From Syntrophaceae bacterium UBA7520 (GTDB lineage: Bacteria; Desulfobacterota; Syntrophia; Syntrophales; Smithellaceae), in contig DLNC01000012.1 of assembly GCA_002478265.1 (NCBI GenBank), forward strand, positions 43,539 to 107,538: a stretch of DNA of 64,000 nucleotides, read 5' to 3'. Both the position numbers and the translations under genes were made by a program. The stretch's first letter is position 1, and every line of letters begins with the position of its first letter. The notes beneath the pieces were generated by a model that saw nothing but the letters and a program-made list of their open reading frames with translations, ran no database searches and was not told where the DNA came from. Positions 33,986 to 42,475 of the stretch are shown one piece after another.

Positions 33986-35505
33986 TTGAGCTCTATCCTC
34001 ATGCTGAACTGAACCTTATCGCCATCCTTGGCCAGACTGCTCGAGGCAATGTCCACATCCTGAAAATAGCGCGATTTCACCAATTCGTTTTTCGCCGCGG
34101 AAACAGCGTCCATGTTCTGCGCCTGACCGCTGAGCGTCACGATACCGTTTTCACAGCTGAAATCCGTCAAAACAATCCCCGCCCCGGCGGGCATCAGCGC
34201 TGATATCTCTTTTAGAATATCCACCACTTTTGCCCCCTGTCCCGCGCCGTACAAACCAAAAGCTTTCCTCTCCGCGACAAGCTTGGTTTTCAATTGCTGC
34301 AACGGGTCTACCATCGCCTGGGCTTCGGGATAATTTTTCTTAAAAATAAGCGCAATCTGTTTTTTAATCGCGCCGGCGCGATAGGCCTGCAACGCCCATC
34401 CTCCGATTAAATTTGCGGCGCCCATAAAAATGATGATGAGCGCGACAATTGCCGCCCGGCGCAGCCCTTTGCCTGCGTCAAAGCGCGCGCCGCGGGGGGC
34501 GAATTCGCCCTTGCGGAAATTAAAACCGCGTTTTTGCGAAACCAGTCTCAGCGCCGCCGCCAGCGCCGCGTTCATGATTTGCGGATGATATTTTTCCTTG
34601 ATGTTCAGACCGATTTCCGTTTTAACTAACGCCGCAAGATCCAAGATTTCCACCGGCACGGAAAAACAGCTTTCCAATTCCCTGATCACCAGGGGAAACA
34701 CCGCGCCGCCGGTCAGCGTGACACGGGAAATTTCTTTTTTCAAAGTCCCGTTTAATTTCATGATTTCCACGGTGCTTCTTATCTCACGGCAAAAATCCCT
34801 GCAGGCCTGAGATACATCTTCATCCGCCTCGGCGTGAGACGCGCTCTGCAGGAAAGACAAGGCTTGTTCCGGGTGCATCTTTTTCCCCCTTGCCAGCGCG
34901 CCGGCAAGAATTTCGCCGCCGAAAGCATATAAACGCATCTGGGCAATCTCGCCGTCCTCATAGAAACATGCCTCGGTGTCGCGCGCGCCGATATTCAACA
35001 ACAGCGCGGATTCATCCGCGGCAGTTTTTTCCATCACCGAATAAGCAAGCGCGCCCAACGATACATCAACTACGGCGACATCCGCCGCCAGAGCGCTTTC
35101 TATTATTCCAACCAATTCATGGAGATTTTTTTTAGCCGTTACCGCCGCCAGCAGCCGTCCTTCCCCCTGTTTAAGATAGTCGCTGGCCATTTCCGCTTTG
35201 GGCAGAGGTATCACCGTTTCCAGTTCGAAGGGCAGCGTCTTTCTGATTTTATGATCATCGCGAAAAGGAAGATTTACCTGCCTGAGCATTACCTGTTCCA
35301 GCGACAAGCAAACACAGCAGGTAACATTCTGAAATATGGTCGTTTCCGACAATTTTTTCAGCGCCGGCTCCAGTCCGCCTTGCGCCTCAATGCTTATCGC
35401 TTCCGCGGCCAGCACATGCCCGCCGCCTCCGCCGACGCGGGAAAGCAAAACCGCCTTTATGGAGTTTGCGCCAATGTCCAGGCCGGCTACCACCGCACTC
35501 ATCAA
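33982..35505 (-). CDS. gspL: Type II secretion protein GspL
   Basis: Platform protein that recruits GspE to the membrane, 507 residues. The cytoplasmic part (about 1-350) has the PilM/FtsA-type actin fold: GLDIGANSIKAVLLSR at the start, LLLNIGARDTEACFYEDG in the middle and VTLTGGAVFPLV later. A membrane segment lies near 360-385, followed by a periplasmic ferredoxin-like domain (GIVLTDFSCENGIVTLSGQAQN). The full-length actin-like domain with phosphate loops resembles PilM more than the reduced form in Vibrio EpsL. Overlaps gspK and gspM by four bases each. Confidence 0.92.
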   Translation of the reverse strand: MMSAVVAGLDIGANSIKAVLLSRVGGGGGHVLAAEAISIEAQGGLEPALKKLSETTIFQNVTCCVCLSLEQVMLRQVNLPFRDDHKIRKTLPFELETVIPLPKAEMASDYLKQGEGRLLAAVTAKKNLHELVGIIESALAADVAVVDVSLGALAYSVMEKTAADESALLLNIGARDTEACFYEDGEIAQMRLYAFGGEILAGALARGKKMHPEQALSFLQSASHAEADEDVSQACRDFCREIRSTVEIMKLNGTLKKEISRVTLTGGAVFPLVIRELESCFSVPVEILDLAALVKTEIGLNIKEKYHPQIMNAALAAALRLVSQKRGFNFRKGEFAPRGARFDAGKGLRRAAIVALIIIFMGAANLIGGWALQAYRAGAIKKQIALIFKKNYPEAQAMVDPLQQLKTKLVAERKAFGLYGAGQGAKVVDILKEISALMPAGAGIVLTDFSCENGIVTLSGQAQNMDAVSAAKNELVKSRYFQDVDIASSSLAKDGDKVQFSMRIELK

Positions 35506-36455
35506 TCAACTCCCCATTTTAATATTTTCGCGGATTTTCCATCCCGGGCAATAATAGCCGTGATTTTTTGCTCCATCTTGTTCATTTTACCCGCGGAAAT
35601 AATTTTAAAATAATTGCTGTTCAGCGCCGCGATATTACCTAATGAATTATCGTAGGCGATATACCACGCCTGTGCCAGATCGTTGCTTTTATTGCGGCGG
35701 TATTCATCCATTTCCTGCGCTATCGCAGGCGTTATCGCGTCAGAAAGCGAGCGCAAAACCAGCAACGGCGCGGTATTGATATTTATCAAGCCGTCGCCGT
35801 CGGCGGTGACATAATCAGCCAAGGCCGGTTTTTCCTTTGTGCCGGCGAAAATTTCTTTGGTTATGCCCTTTATCATAAGCAATTCTTCAATGCAATCCAG
35901 CGGCGCGTTTTTCGCCCGGTAGGGCGGATCCTGCGCCAGGTAGTAGGAACTCTCCGCTCCGCCGCTTGTCACATCATTGTCTTCGTCAATCCAATCCTTG
36001 ATGGAGGCAACTATTTCTTCGGCTTTTGCCCGGTCGAGCCCGAACTCCGGCTGGCCGAGCAGGCGAATCAGCGCCGAGCGCAGCACGGCGTTTTCCGCCA
36101 GCTTGTTGAGCGGAATCTTTCCCATTTCATCTTCCACGCGCACAATAAAATAGCCGTTGTCAAAAAATTCCCGGGAGCGCACAGACAGGGCTTCCGTGTT
36201 CGCCCAGTCGTCAAGCAATGTTGTCGCGTTTTCGCTGCTTGTGTTGAGCAGCAACGCGGTGGCGCCGTAGAATCCCGATTTGGCAATATAGGCGAGCTTA
36301 ATGCCGTCGCTGATGTTGGCGGCGTCATAAATATCGGCGCGCGCCGAACGGTTGAGTTCAATCGCGAGCGCCACCAGCACGCTGACCAGCAGAATTACCG
36401 TGATGAGCGCGATGCCCCTATTGTTTTTCAAAGTTCTTCTGAAAAAAAACTTCAT
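35502..36455 (-). CDS. gspK: Type II secretion minor pseudopilin GspK
   Basis: Tip pseudopilin, 317 residues, with the prepilin signal NNRG/IALITVILLVSVLVALAIEL. As usual for GspK, the Glu at mature position 5 is missing (Thr here), which fits its place at the filament tip. The large domain (about 110-250) contains two SAM-like helical repeats (LNKLAENAVLRSALIRLLG and INTAPLLVLRSLSDAI). It is processed by a prepilin peptidase that is not encoded in this window. Overlaps gspJ and gspL by four bases each. Confidence 0.93.
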   Translation of the reverse strand: MKFFFRRTLKNNRGIALITVILLVSVLVALAIELNRSARADIYDAANISDGIKLAYIAKSGFYGATALLLNTSSENATTLLDDWANTEALSVRSREFFDNGYFIVRVEDEMGKIPLNKLAENAVLRSALIRLLGQPEFGLDRAKAEEIVASIKDWIDEDNDVTSGGAESSYYLAQDPPYRAKNAPLDCIEELLMIKGITKEIFAGTKEKPALADYVTADGDGLININTAPLLVLRSLSDAITPAIAQEMDEYRRNKSNDLAQAWYIAYDNSLGNIAALNSNYFKIISAGKMNKMEQKITAIIARDGKSAKILKWGVD

Positions 36456-37120
36456 TTTCTCGCCGGCAAAAAAATTGTGGTCGTGAATTTATAGGGATTT
36501 TCGGCGTTGTTTTTATTGGCCAGCGCCATTTCCACTTTCACCGCGATAGGGGCTTTGCCTTTCTGCTCGGAAGACGCCGACAGGGTATCCCATGTCGCCG
36601 CCTCTCTGCCGCGTTCGTCGTAAAACCTTAATTTCCATGTTTCTAGATTTTCACAAATAACAAACCCTCGCTTCTCGTCTTTCCCCGGCTCGGGCGCAAC
36701 ACCGGGCGCGTCGCCCCTGATCAGAGAAAAAGTTTCACTCTCTTCATTTTTTCTCACGAAATAGGAAATAATCGCCGGCCTCTGCGTCACCGCTTTTTCC
36801 TCGAAGTCCAGGTGCGCCGCCGACCAGAACTTAAGCGCTTGAAATTCACGCCCTTCCAGCATGTCTCTTTCGGCTTGCAGGAAAAAGTCGCCCTTCGAGC
36901 GTTGCAGCGAGGAGAGGTCTTTAGTAAGCCGATCAAGCGATATTCGCGCCATCTTATAGATTTCCTGTTCATCGGCGACATCGTGGATAACCCTTAAGCT
37001 GGAGCTGTAGGAGGCGTAAACCGTCGTTAAGACCACGCCCAGAATGAATATCGCCAGGAGTATCTCCAAAAGCGTAAAGCCCCTTGTGTTCATTTTTATT
37101 TTTACCGCCGCATTAAGCAT
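36452..37120 (-). CDS. gspJ: Type II secretion minor pseudopilin GspJ
   Basis: A 222-residue pseudopilin with a 13-residue leader ending TRG, then FTLLEILLAIFILGVVLTTVYASY, including the Glu at position 5. The globular part has the GspJ layout (RISLDRLTKDLSSLQ, then beta strands ending KVEMALANKNN). A second start at Met10 (37093) gives a shorter leader and cannot be excluded. It forms the tip complex with GspI and GspK. Confidence 0.9.
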   Translation of the reverse strand: MLNAAVKIKMNTRGFTLLEILLAIFILGVVLTTVYASYSSSLRVIHDVADEQEIYKMARISLDRLTKDLSSLQRSKGDFFLQAERDMLEGREFQALKFWSAAHLDFEEKAVTQRPAIISYFVRKNEESETFSLIRGDAPGVAPEPGKDEKRGFVICENLETWKLRFYDERGREAATWDTLSASSEQKGKAPIAVKVEMALANKNNAENPYKFTTTIFLPARK

Positions 37121-37122
37121 GA

Positions 37123-37524
37123 TTAAACACCGGATGCCTTGTAAAGAACCAGCTTATAAACGCCGCCGCGCGCCAGATTTTTGTTAAAAACGGTAACCTC
37201 GATTTTCTTGAATTGCGGCAGCTGCGTGTCGGAAATATCAAGGCGCCAGCCGTATTGCGGATAATCCGGTCCGAAATCACCCTCCTGCTTGCGGCCGGTA
37301 TTTACACCGCCTGTTTCAATTTCCGTCATTTTACTTTGCGCCAGCAAAGCGGCGCTGGTGGCAAATCTCGCTTCGGCGGACATGGAAACACTTTGCGACT
37401 GCAGTTGAAATACCGCCACGAGCGCGATGGACAAAATGGCCATCGCCACCAGCACTTCCACCAACGTGAAACCGAGACGCCTTTCACCTTTGATTGTTTT
37501 TTTTCTACTGCAAAGGCTTGTCAC
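37123..37524 (-). CDS. gspI: Type II secretion minor pseudopilin GspI
   Basis: A 133-residue pseudopilin from GTG 37524, which I prefer because GGAAGGA lies seven bases upstream; an ATG at 37572 would add 16 residues inside the gspH tail. The leader ends RRLG, then FTLVEVLVAMAILSIALVAVFQLQ, with Glu5. GspI starts assembly of the tip complex. The short body ends KLVLYKASGV. It overlaps the end of gspH by 20 bases. Confidence 0.9.
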   Translation of the reverse strand: MTSLCSRKKTIKGERRLGFTLVEVLVAMAILSIALVAVFQLQSQSVSMSAEARFATSAALLAQSKMTEIETGGVNTGRKQEGDFGPDYPQYGWRLDISDTQLPQFKKIEVTVFNKNLARGGVYKLVLYKASGV

Positions 37525-38086
37525 GTCCCAATCCTTCCCGGAGTGATATGTCCACGTAATCATCATAAACACCGGTAACGCCTAAAAAAGGATTCACCAC
37601 CAGTGTCATTTTATCTTCGTTTTGCGCCAAATGAATCACCATGGGCGGGCATATGCTGTTTTTGCCGAATCTGATTCTTGCCTCTCCTGTGGAGATTTTT
37701 TTGCTATCGCCTAAGACTATATCCAATATTTCAACGCTGCCCGAAAGCTTACGGGCACGTTTTTTTACTTCGTGTTCCTTTTCCGCCGTCATGTCGGCGG
37801 TTACGATCCAGTAACTGGACGGCGGCAAATCAACGCAGAGAATGTAATCGACCTGTTCGCGCACGGCATCCACGCGCAGTTTCCTTTCCAGACCAATGAG
37901 CTGACGGGAAGCTTTTTTAAGATTATCTCCGGATAAAAAATTCCGCGTCGCGGGCACGGCCAAAAAAAGGATGATGCCGACCAGCGTGATCACCACCAGC
38001 ACTTCGACCAACGTGTAAGCGCGCTGCCTGATTAATTTTGCGGCGATGATCCGGCTAATCAATTTCCCAGTTATTGATATCCGCAT
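37505..38086 (-). CDS. gspH: Type II secretion minor pseudopilin GspH
   Basis: A 193-residue pseudopilin whose start (ATG with GGAGAAGG upstream) overlaps the gspG tail by 32 bases. The N-terminal helix is YTLVEVLVVITLVGIILFLAVP with Glu5. The residue before the predicted cleavage is Ala (RQRA/YTLVE) instead of the near-invariant Gly, and the +1 residue is Tyr instead of Phe, so processing may be slower. The leader of about 23 residues is long. The rest has the GspH/FimT body (LKKASRQLIGLERKLRVDAV). Confidence 0.88.
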   Translation of the reverse strand: MRISITGKLISRIIAAKLIRQRAYTLVEVLVVITLVGIILFLAVPATRNFLSGDNLKKASRQLIGLERKLRVDAVREQVDYILCVDLPPSSYWIVTADMTAEKEHEVKKRARKLSGSVEILDIVLGDSKKISTGEARIRFGKNSICPPMVIHLAQNEDKMTLVVNPFLGVTGVYDDYVDISLREGLGRDKPLQ

Positions 38087-38507
38087 CCACGCCTTCTCCG
38101 CCCGGTTCGCCGTCCTTGCCCAGAGAGATCAAATCGAAATCACCGTGCGTTCCGGGGCTGATGTAGACAAACTCGTTGCCCCACGGGTCTTTAGGTACTT
38201 TGCCTTTTTCCAGGTAGCCGCCGGCGCGCCAGTTCTTGGGCAAAACCCCGACCGTGGGCGCTTCCACCAGCGCCCGCAGACCCTGCTCCGTGGTCGGATA
38301 ATTTCCGTTGTCGAGCTTATAAAGCTTCAGCGCCGTTTCCAGGCTGGCCATCTGTATCTTGGCCTTGGCCTGACGGGCTTCGTCCGGGCGACCCATCACG
38401 CGGGGAATAATCAGTCCCGCCAGCACGCCCAGAATAACAATGACGACCATCAGCTCAATCAGCGTAAAGCCGCCCTGCCCGCTTTTTTTATAATTGTTTA
38501 TCTTCAT
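38055..38507 (-). CDS. gspG: Type II secretion major pseudopilin GspG
   Basis: Main subunit of the pseudopilus, 150 residues. The leader ends GQGG, followed by FTLIELMVVIVILGVLAGLIIP with Glu5. The GspG hallmarks follow: RQAKAKIQMASLETALKLYKLDNGNYPTTEQGL, LPKNWRAGGYLEKGKVPKDPWGNEF and the calcium-site loop FDLISLGKDGEPGGEG. It has a good site (AGAGGGGGATT) before ATG and lies 36 bases after gspF. Confidence 0.97.
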   Translation of the reverse strand: MKINNYKKSGQGGFTLIELMVVIVILGVLAGLIIPRVMGRPDEARQAKAKIQMASLETALKLYKLDNGNYPTTEQGLRALVEAPTVGVLPKNWRAGGYLEKGKVPKDPWGNEFVYISPGTHGDFDLISLGKDGEPGGEGVDADINNWEID

Positions 38508-38543
38508 AATCCCCCTCTTTTGCGAAATAATTTCTCGAAAACT

Positions 38544-39770
38544 TTATTTTATCAATTGGTTCATTTCGAAAATCGGCAGCAAAATCGCCACCACAATAAA
38601 AAGCACGACCACACCCATGCCCAGCACGGTCAGCGGCCCTAAAAGCGAAGTCAGCGCGAGCGTGTCCGCCTGCGCTTCCGCTTCATAAGCGGTGGCCACG
38701 CGGTTGAGCATTTTCTCCAGCGAACCACTTTGCTCCCCTACCGCGATCATTTCCGTGACCATGGGCGGAAAAATCCCGCTCTGCGTGAGCGGGCCGGCCA
38801 GGCTTTGTCCCTCTTCCACCTCTTTGGCCGCCCTGGTGATTGTTTCGCCGATAAAAACATTATTAACCACGTTGCGCACGATATCCATCGCGGCCAGAAG
38901 CGGCACGCCGCTTTGCAAAAGCGTCGCGAGCGTGCGGGAAAAGCGGGCAATGGCGATTTTCAGATTAACCGCGCCAAACACCGGCGCTTTGAGGCAGACC
39001 GCGTCCCACCACCTTCTGCCTTCTTCCGTGTTCGCCGTCAGATATTTAAAGGCGATAATGGCGGCGGCAAGCAAAAATAAAACCAGCCACCAGAATACCT
39101 TCAGAAAATCACTGACCGCGATCAGGATAATGGTAATCAGCGGCAGCGTCTGGCGCATATCGGAAAAAATTTCCGTGATTTGCGGCACCACATAAGTCAT
39201 CATAAAGAAAATCACGAGCGTTCCCACCAGAAACATCACCGCTGGATAGATAAGGAGCGAGCGGATGTTGCTTAGCAGCGCCTGCTGATTTTCGCTGAAA
39301 TCAGCCAGGCGTTCCAGGACAAGATTAATTGTCCCGGAGGCTTCGCCGGCCTTGATCATGTTGACATAGAAAGGTTCGAAAACACGCGGAAAATTCTCCA
39401 TGCTGGCAGTGAGGCTTTTCCCTTCGGTCAAATCGGCGCGTATCTGCGCGAGAATTTTTTTCAGCAGAGGATTTTTTGTCTGTCCCAGCAAAACTGTAAA
39501 GGAAGGAACCAGCGGGATGCCCGCTCCCAGCAGTGTGGAAAGCTGCCTGGTAAAAACCGCTATCTCCTTGGCGGAAACTTTCTGGCGCAGATTAATTTCC
39601 AGAATGCCCGCGAGAGCGGATTCCTTCTTGGGCAGGGCTTGTTTTATTTCTACGGGATAAATGCCCTGATCGCGCAATTGTTGTCGCGCCGCGGAGACGC
39701 CCGTGGCATCGACAATGCCTTTTTTTTCACGGCCTTTTTCGTCAAGGGCGATGTATTCGAAAACGCTCAT
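38544..39770 (-). CDS. gspF: Type II secretion inner-membrane platform protein GspF
   Basis: First gene of the secretion operon. I start it at ATG 39770 (GGAG nine bases upstream), giving 408 residues and the typical start SVFEYIALDEKGREKKG; a longer frame to 39827 adds an atypical leader. Two T2SSF domains at about 70-195 and 270-395 each have the LSTLLGAGIPLVPSF / LATLLQSGVPLLAAMDIV-type motif, with three membrane helices near 165-235 and at the C-terminus. The 191-base region upstream, between it and the MBL gene, should hold the operon promoter; only a weak TTGAAC at 39841-39846 is seen. Confidence 0.95.
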   Translation of the reverse strand: MSVFEYIALDEKGREKKGIVDATGVSAARQQLRDQGIYPVEIKQALPKKESALAGILEINLRQKVSAKEIAVFTRQLSTLLGAGIPLVPSFTVLLGQTKNPLLKKILAQIRADLTEGKSLTASMENFPRVFEPFYVNMIKAGEASGTINLVLERLADFSENQQALLSNIRSLLIYPAVMFLVGTLVIFFMMTYVVPQITEIFSDMRQTLPLITIILIAVSDFLKVFWWLVLFLLAAAIIAFKYLTANTEEGRRWWDAVCLKAPVFGAVNLKIAIARFSRTLATLLQSGVPLLAAMDIVRNVVNNVFIGETITRAAKEVEEGQSLAGPLTQSGIFPPMVTEMIAVGEQSGSLEKMLNRVATAYEAEAQADTLALTSLLGPLTVLGMGVVVLFIVVAILLPIFEMNQLIK

Positions 39771-39961
39771 TATGCCTGCTCCATTTGATATGAAAAACCG
39801 ACGCAAACAACGCTTGTCGCTTAACACAATTTACTTTTCTGTTCAAACGCTTATGTAACCGCGCAAAGGCAGGGAAGCGCGGCGCGGCGCAAAGACGATA
39901 AATCCTCTCCTCTTCGCGACAGAGATTAAATGAACTCAGAAAATATTTATGCGGCGGACTT

Positions 39962-40696
39962 TTACTTCGGTATACGCAGATCGATGCCTTTTTCGCCCTG
40001 CAAAAGTTGTTTGAGTTTGGGCATATCCGTCTGACCAAAGCGATAGTGATAGGGATATAGAATTTTCGGCCGGAATGCGCGCGCCGCATCGGCGACCATT
40101 TCCGGCGTCATCGTATAGGGCAGATTCATCGGCAAAAAAGCCACATCGATATCAGGCAGTTTTTTCATCTCCGGCGTATTTTCCGTATCGCCCGCGATAT
40201 AAACGCGTTTATCGGCAAAATTTATAACATAACCATTGCCCACGCCGTTAGGATGAAAAGGAACTCCCGGCGCACGCATATGCACAAGATTATAAGCGGG
40301 CACGGCTTCAATCTTCAGTCCTGCCACATCCCGCGTGTCGCCGTTTTTCATCACGATAACGCCCGACAGTTTTTTGGCGACCTCTTGAGTACCGACGATC
40401 GTTGTCCGCGGCGTTTTTATGTTATCCACCGCTTTCAAATCCAGATGATCCATATGATCATGCGTAATTAAAATTAAATCCGCCTTGGGCATTTTTGCGT
40501 AATCGGCTACCTGGGAGAATGGATCTATATAAATTAATTTTCCGCCGTGAGACATCATCAGGGAAGCATGGCCTAAAATATTTATCGCGAGATCGCCCTG
40601 CGCGGTTTTTATTTTATCCGTAAAGATTTTTTCTTCGGCCTGCACAGGCAGAACCATGCACAAAACAATCAAAGTGATCACTGTTATTTTTTTCAT
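39962..40696 (-). CDS. Secreted MBL-fold metal-dependent hydrolase (UPF0173-like)
   Basis: A 244-residue protein from ATG 40696, which follows GGGAGG by six bases; this start gives a Sec signal peptide (about residues 1-20, ending VQAEE). The metallo-beta-lactamase fold shows ILGHASLMM, the zinc motif THDHMDHLD near residue 80, AVPAYN and AGDTENTPEM. The order fits the UPF0173/YcfD-like L-ascorbate-6-phosphate lactonase relatives. The signal peptide places it in the periplasm, unlike most UPF0173 members. No substrate can be assigned. It is the last gene of a likely three-gene unit with the HTH and MinD-like genes upstream. Confidence 0.83.
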   Translation of the reverse strand: MKKITVITLIVLCMVLPVQAEEKIFTDKIKTAQGDLAINILGHASLMMSHGGKLIYIDPFSQVADYAKMPKADLILITHDHMDHLDLKAVDNIKTPRTTIVGTQEVAKKLSGVIVMKNGDTRDVAGLKIEAVPAYNLVHMRAPGVPFHPNGVGNGYVINFADKRVYIAGDTENTPEMKKLPDIDVAFLPMNLPYTMTPEMVADAARAFRPKILYPYHYRFGQTDMPKLKQLLQGEKGIDLRIPK

Positions 40697-40712
40697 GACC
40701 TGCCTCCCCTTC

Positions 40713-41378
40713 TCAGCCGGATTTTCTGGCGCGCTCCAGCCATTGCATGTAGCGTGTGGAAATATCATCCGCCGGTTCCACGCAGAGACTTTTTAGATAC
40801 GCTTTTATAAAACCTTTAAGAAAAGCCGCCGCTGGTAAGCGGTCGATTTTGTCTTCTTCGATACAATTAAGATAATCCAGGCGCACCCTAGTTTCCTGCG
40901 CGATTCTCTCCAGGGGTATGCCCAGTTCGTTTCTGATACTTTTCAGCGCGGCGCCGTTAATATCCGGGCCAGATAAAATTTCGCTGATCTTTTTGTTTTT
41001 TCCCACGCTTTCGCGCAAAATACTCTTGTTTGTTTTTTTCGGTAAACCCGTCGTTCCTGTCTGTCTTTTGACATCGTAAATGCAGGCGGGTCTTCTGTGC
41101 GGCCCTTTATCTGTTGTGGCTGGGATAATTCCGGCCTGCGCCAGTTCGGCGTCATATTTTTTTCTTTCCTGCGCGTTAATCAGCGTCAGATAAGCCCGCT
41201 CCAGCAGTTCAAGAATTTTTCTTCTCTCTTCAGTGGAAAAAAGCGAATAGCTAACCATTGAATCCGCTTCATAAATTTGCAAAGCGGCATTATAGGCGTG
41301 TCGTATTTCAAAAAAGGCCGCGTCCGGGCCAATATCCAGCATTTCGTAATAATTGAGTTTGGCAAAATCCTTCTTCAT
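40713..41378 (-). CDS. J-domain-like and RodZ-type helix-turn-helix protein
   Basis: A 221-residue protein with two recognisable parts. Residues about 5-80 look like a degenerate J-domain (NYYEMLDIGPDAAFFEIRHAYNAAL, then LLERAYLTLINAQERKKYD); the HPD motif needed to stimulate DnaK is missing. Residues about 140-215 are a HTH_25/RodZ-like domain (LKSIRNELGIPLERIAQETRVRLDYLNCIEED). There is no membrane segment, unlike RodZ. Function unknown; it may be a scaffold or regulator working with the MinD-like ATPase 30 bases upstream. Similar J/HTH proteins occur beside MinD-like genes in Desulfobacterota, as far as I recall. Confidence 0.72.
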   Translation of the reverse strand: MKKDFAKLNYYEMLDIGPDAAFFEIRHAYNAALQIYEADSMVSYSLFSTEERRKILELLERAYLTLINAQERKKYDAELAQAGIIPATTDKGPHRRPACIYDVKRQTGTTGLPKKTNKSILRESVGKNKKISEILSGPDINGAALKSIRNELGIPLERIAQETRVRLDYLNCIEEDKIDRLPAAAFLKGFIKAYLKSLCVEPADDISTRYMQWLERARKSG

Positions 41379-41408
41379 AAAGGTTTACCTCCTTTATGTT
41401 GCCGCCTG

Positions 41409-42329
41409 TCACGAATAACGAAGCAATAATTGCTGGCTGCCGGACTGCGCGATATTTTTGCTCAGTTCGCGTAAATCATAGGCGGTGCGGGTGTAGGGAT
41501 AACGCTCCAGAAACGACACGCGCTGGCAAATAGCATCGTGCACACGGTCGTCAAAAGCGACATTGCCGGCAAATTCAATATGGAAACCAAGATGCTTTTC
41601 AATAATCTTGCATATCTGAGCGCCCAGCGCGATATTGTCGTGACGGCGCAACTGGTTAAGCACCAGCTTGAACTTAAATGAATTGAAATCAGACTCAAGC
41701 AGCTCGCCCTTATCCGGATGAGTTGTTTTGATTGTCTGGATAATGCAATCCGGTTTATTGAATGAGCCTTCACCAAATTTCCTGGTTACCTCCTGTTCAA
41801 GAGCCTTGAACTCTGTTGCGGTAAAATACTGGCGAATGCGGCGGAAATAAATGGAGCGAACCAGGCGGTAGACATTTTCAATGGATGTCGGCTCGGGCGT
41901 CGTGACAAAAATACTGTTTTGCGAAATCAGAAAAAAATCAAGCGTGTTGAAGGAAGTGCCGGCGCCCAGATCCAGCATGATCCAGTCGTAATCGAGCCGG
42001 GCGATCGCCCGCAACGTTTTAGACTTCTGTTCATAGGGCAGATTGGCGATATCCAGGGTGTCGTGCGCGCCGCTGATAATGTAAAGGTTGGGAACAGGGG
42101 TGGACAGCACCACATCTTCAAGCCGGGGAATTTTTCTTCTGATGAAATCGGAAAAGCTTTTTTCCGGATAGGGCACATCCAGCAGAGTGTGCAAGTTTGC
42201 GGAACCCAAATCAAGGTCAACCAACAGTGTTTTCTTTCCCATGGCGGCCAGCAGTCGCCCCAGGGAACTGGTGAGAAAACTTTTTCCCGAACCCCCCTTG
42301 CCTCCTCCTATCGGCCAGATATGCGCCAT
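41409..42329 (-). CDS. MinD/ParA-superfamily ATPase (FlhG-like)
   Basis: A 306-residue deviant Walker ATPase. The N-terminal GGGKGGSGKSFLTSSLG has the signature lysine of the MinD/ParA group. Next come LLVDLDLGSANLHTLLDV (Walker A', resembling FlhG) and IMLDLGAGTSFNTLDFFLIS. A C-terminal region lacks a clear amphipathic membrane-targeting helix. Its relatives position flagella, pili or other polar machines; placed near the secretion operon it could position the secreton, which is speculation. It is divergent from the SpoIID-like gene, with 146 bases between them. Confidence 0.83.
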   Translation of the reverse strand: MAHIWPIGGGKGGSGKSFLTSSLGRLLAAMGKKTLLVDLDLGSANLHTLLDVPYPEKSFSDFIRRKIPRLEDVVLSTPVPNLYIISGAHDTLDIANLPYEQKSKTLRAIARLDYDWIMLDLGAGTSFNTLDFFLISQNSIFVTTPEPTSIENVYRLVRSIYFRRIRQYFTATEFKALEQEVTRKFGEGSFNKPDCIIQTIKTTHPDKGELLESDFNSFKFKLVLNQLRRHDNIALGAQICKIIEKHLGFHIEFAGNVAFDDRVHDAICQRVSFLERYPYTRTAYDLRELSKNIAQSGSQQLLLRYS

Positions 42330-42475
42330 ATGCCATCCGCTTTTTTTATTTTGCTATGCCATACACGATAAATTATTAATATTCAAGCATTATATGCCTT
42401 TTTACGCCGATAATTTCTTGACTTCTTCTTGTTTTGCTCATAGAAATCTATATCTTTTAAACGGCCTGATGATTA

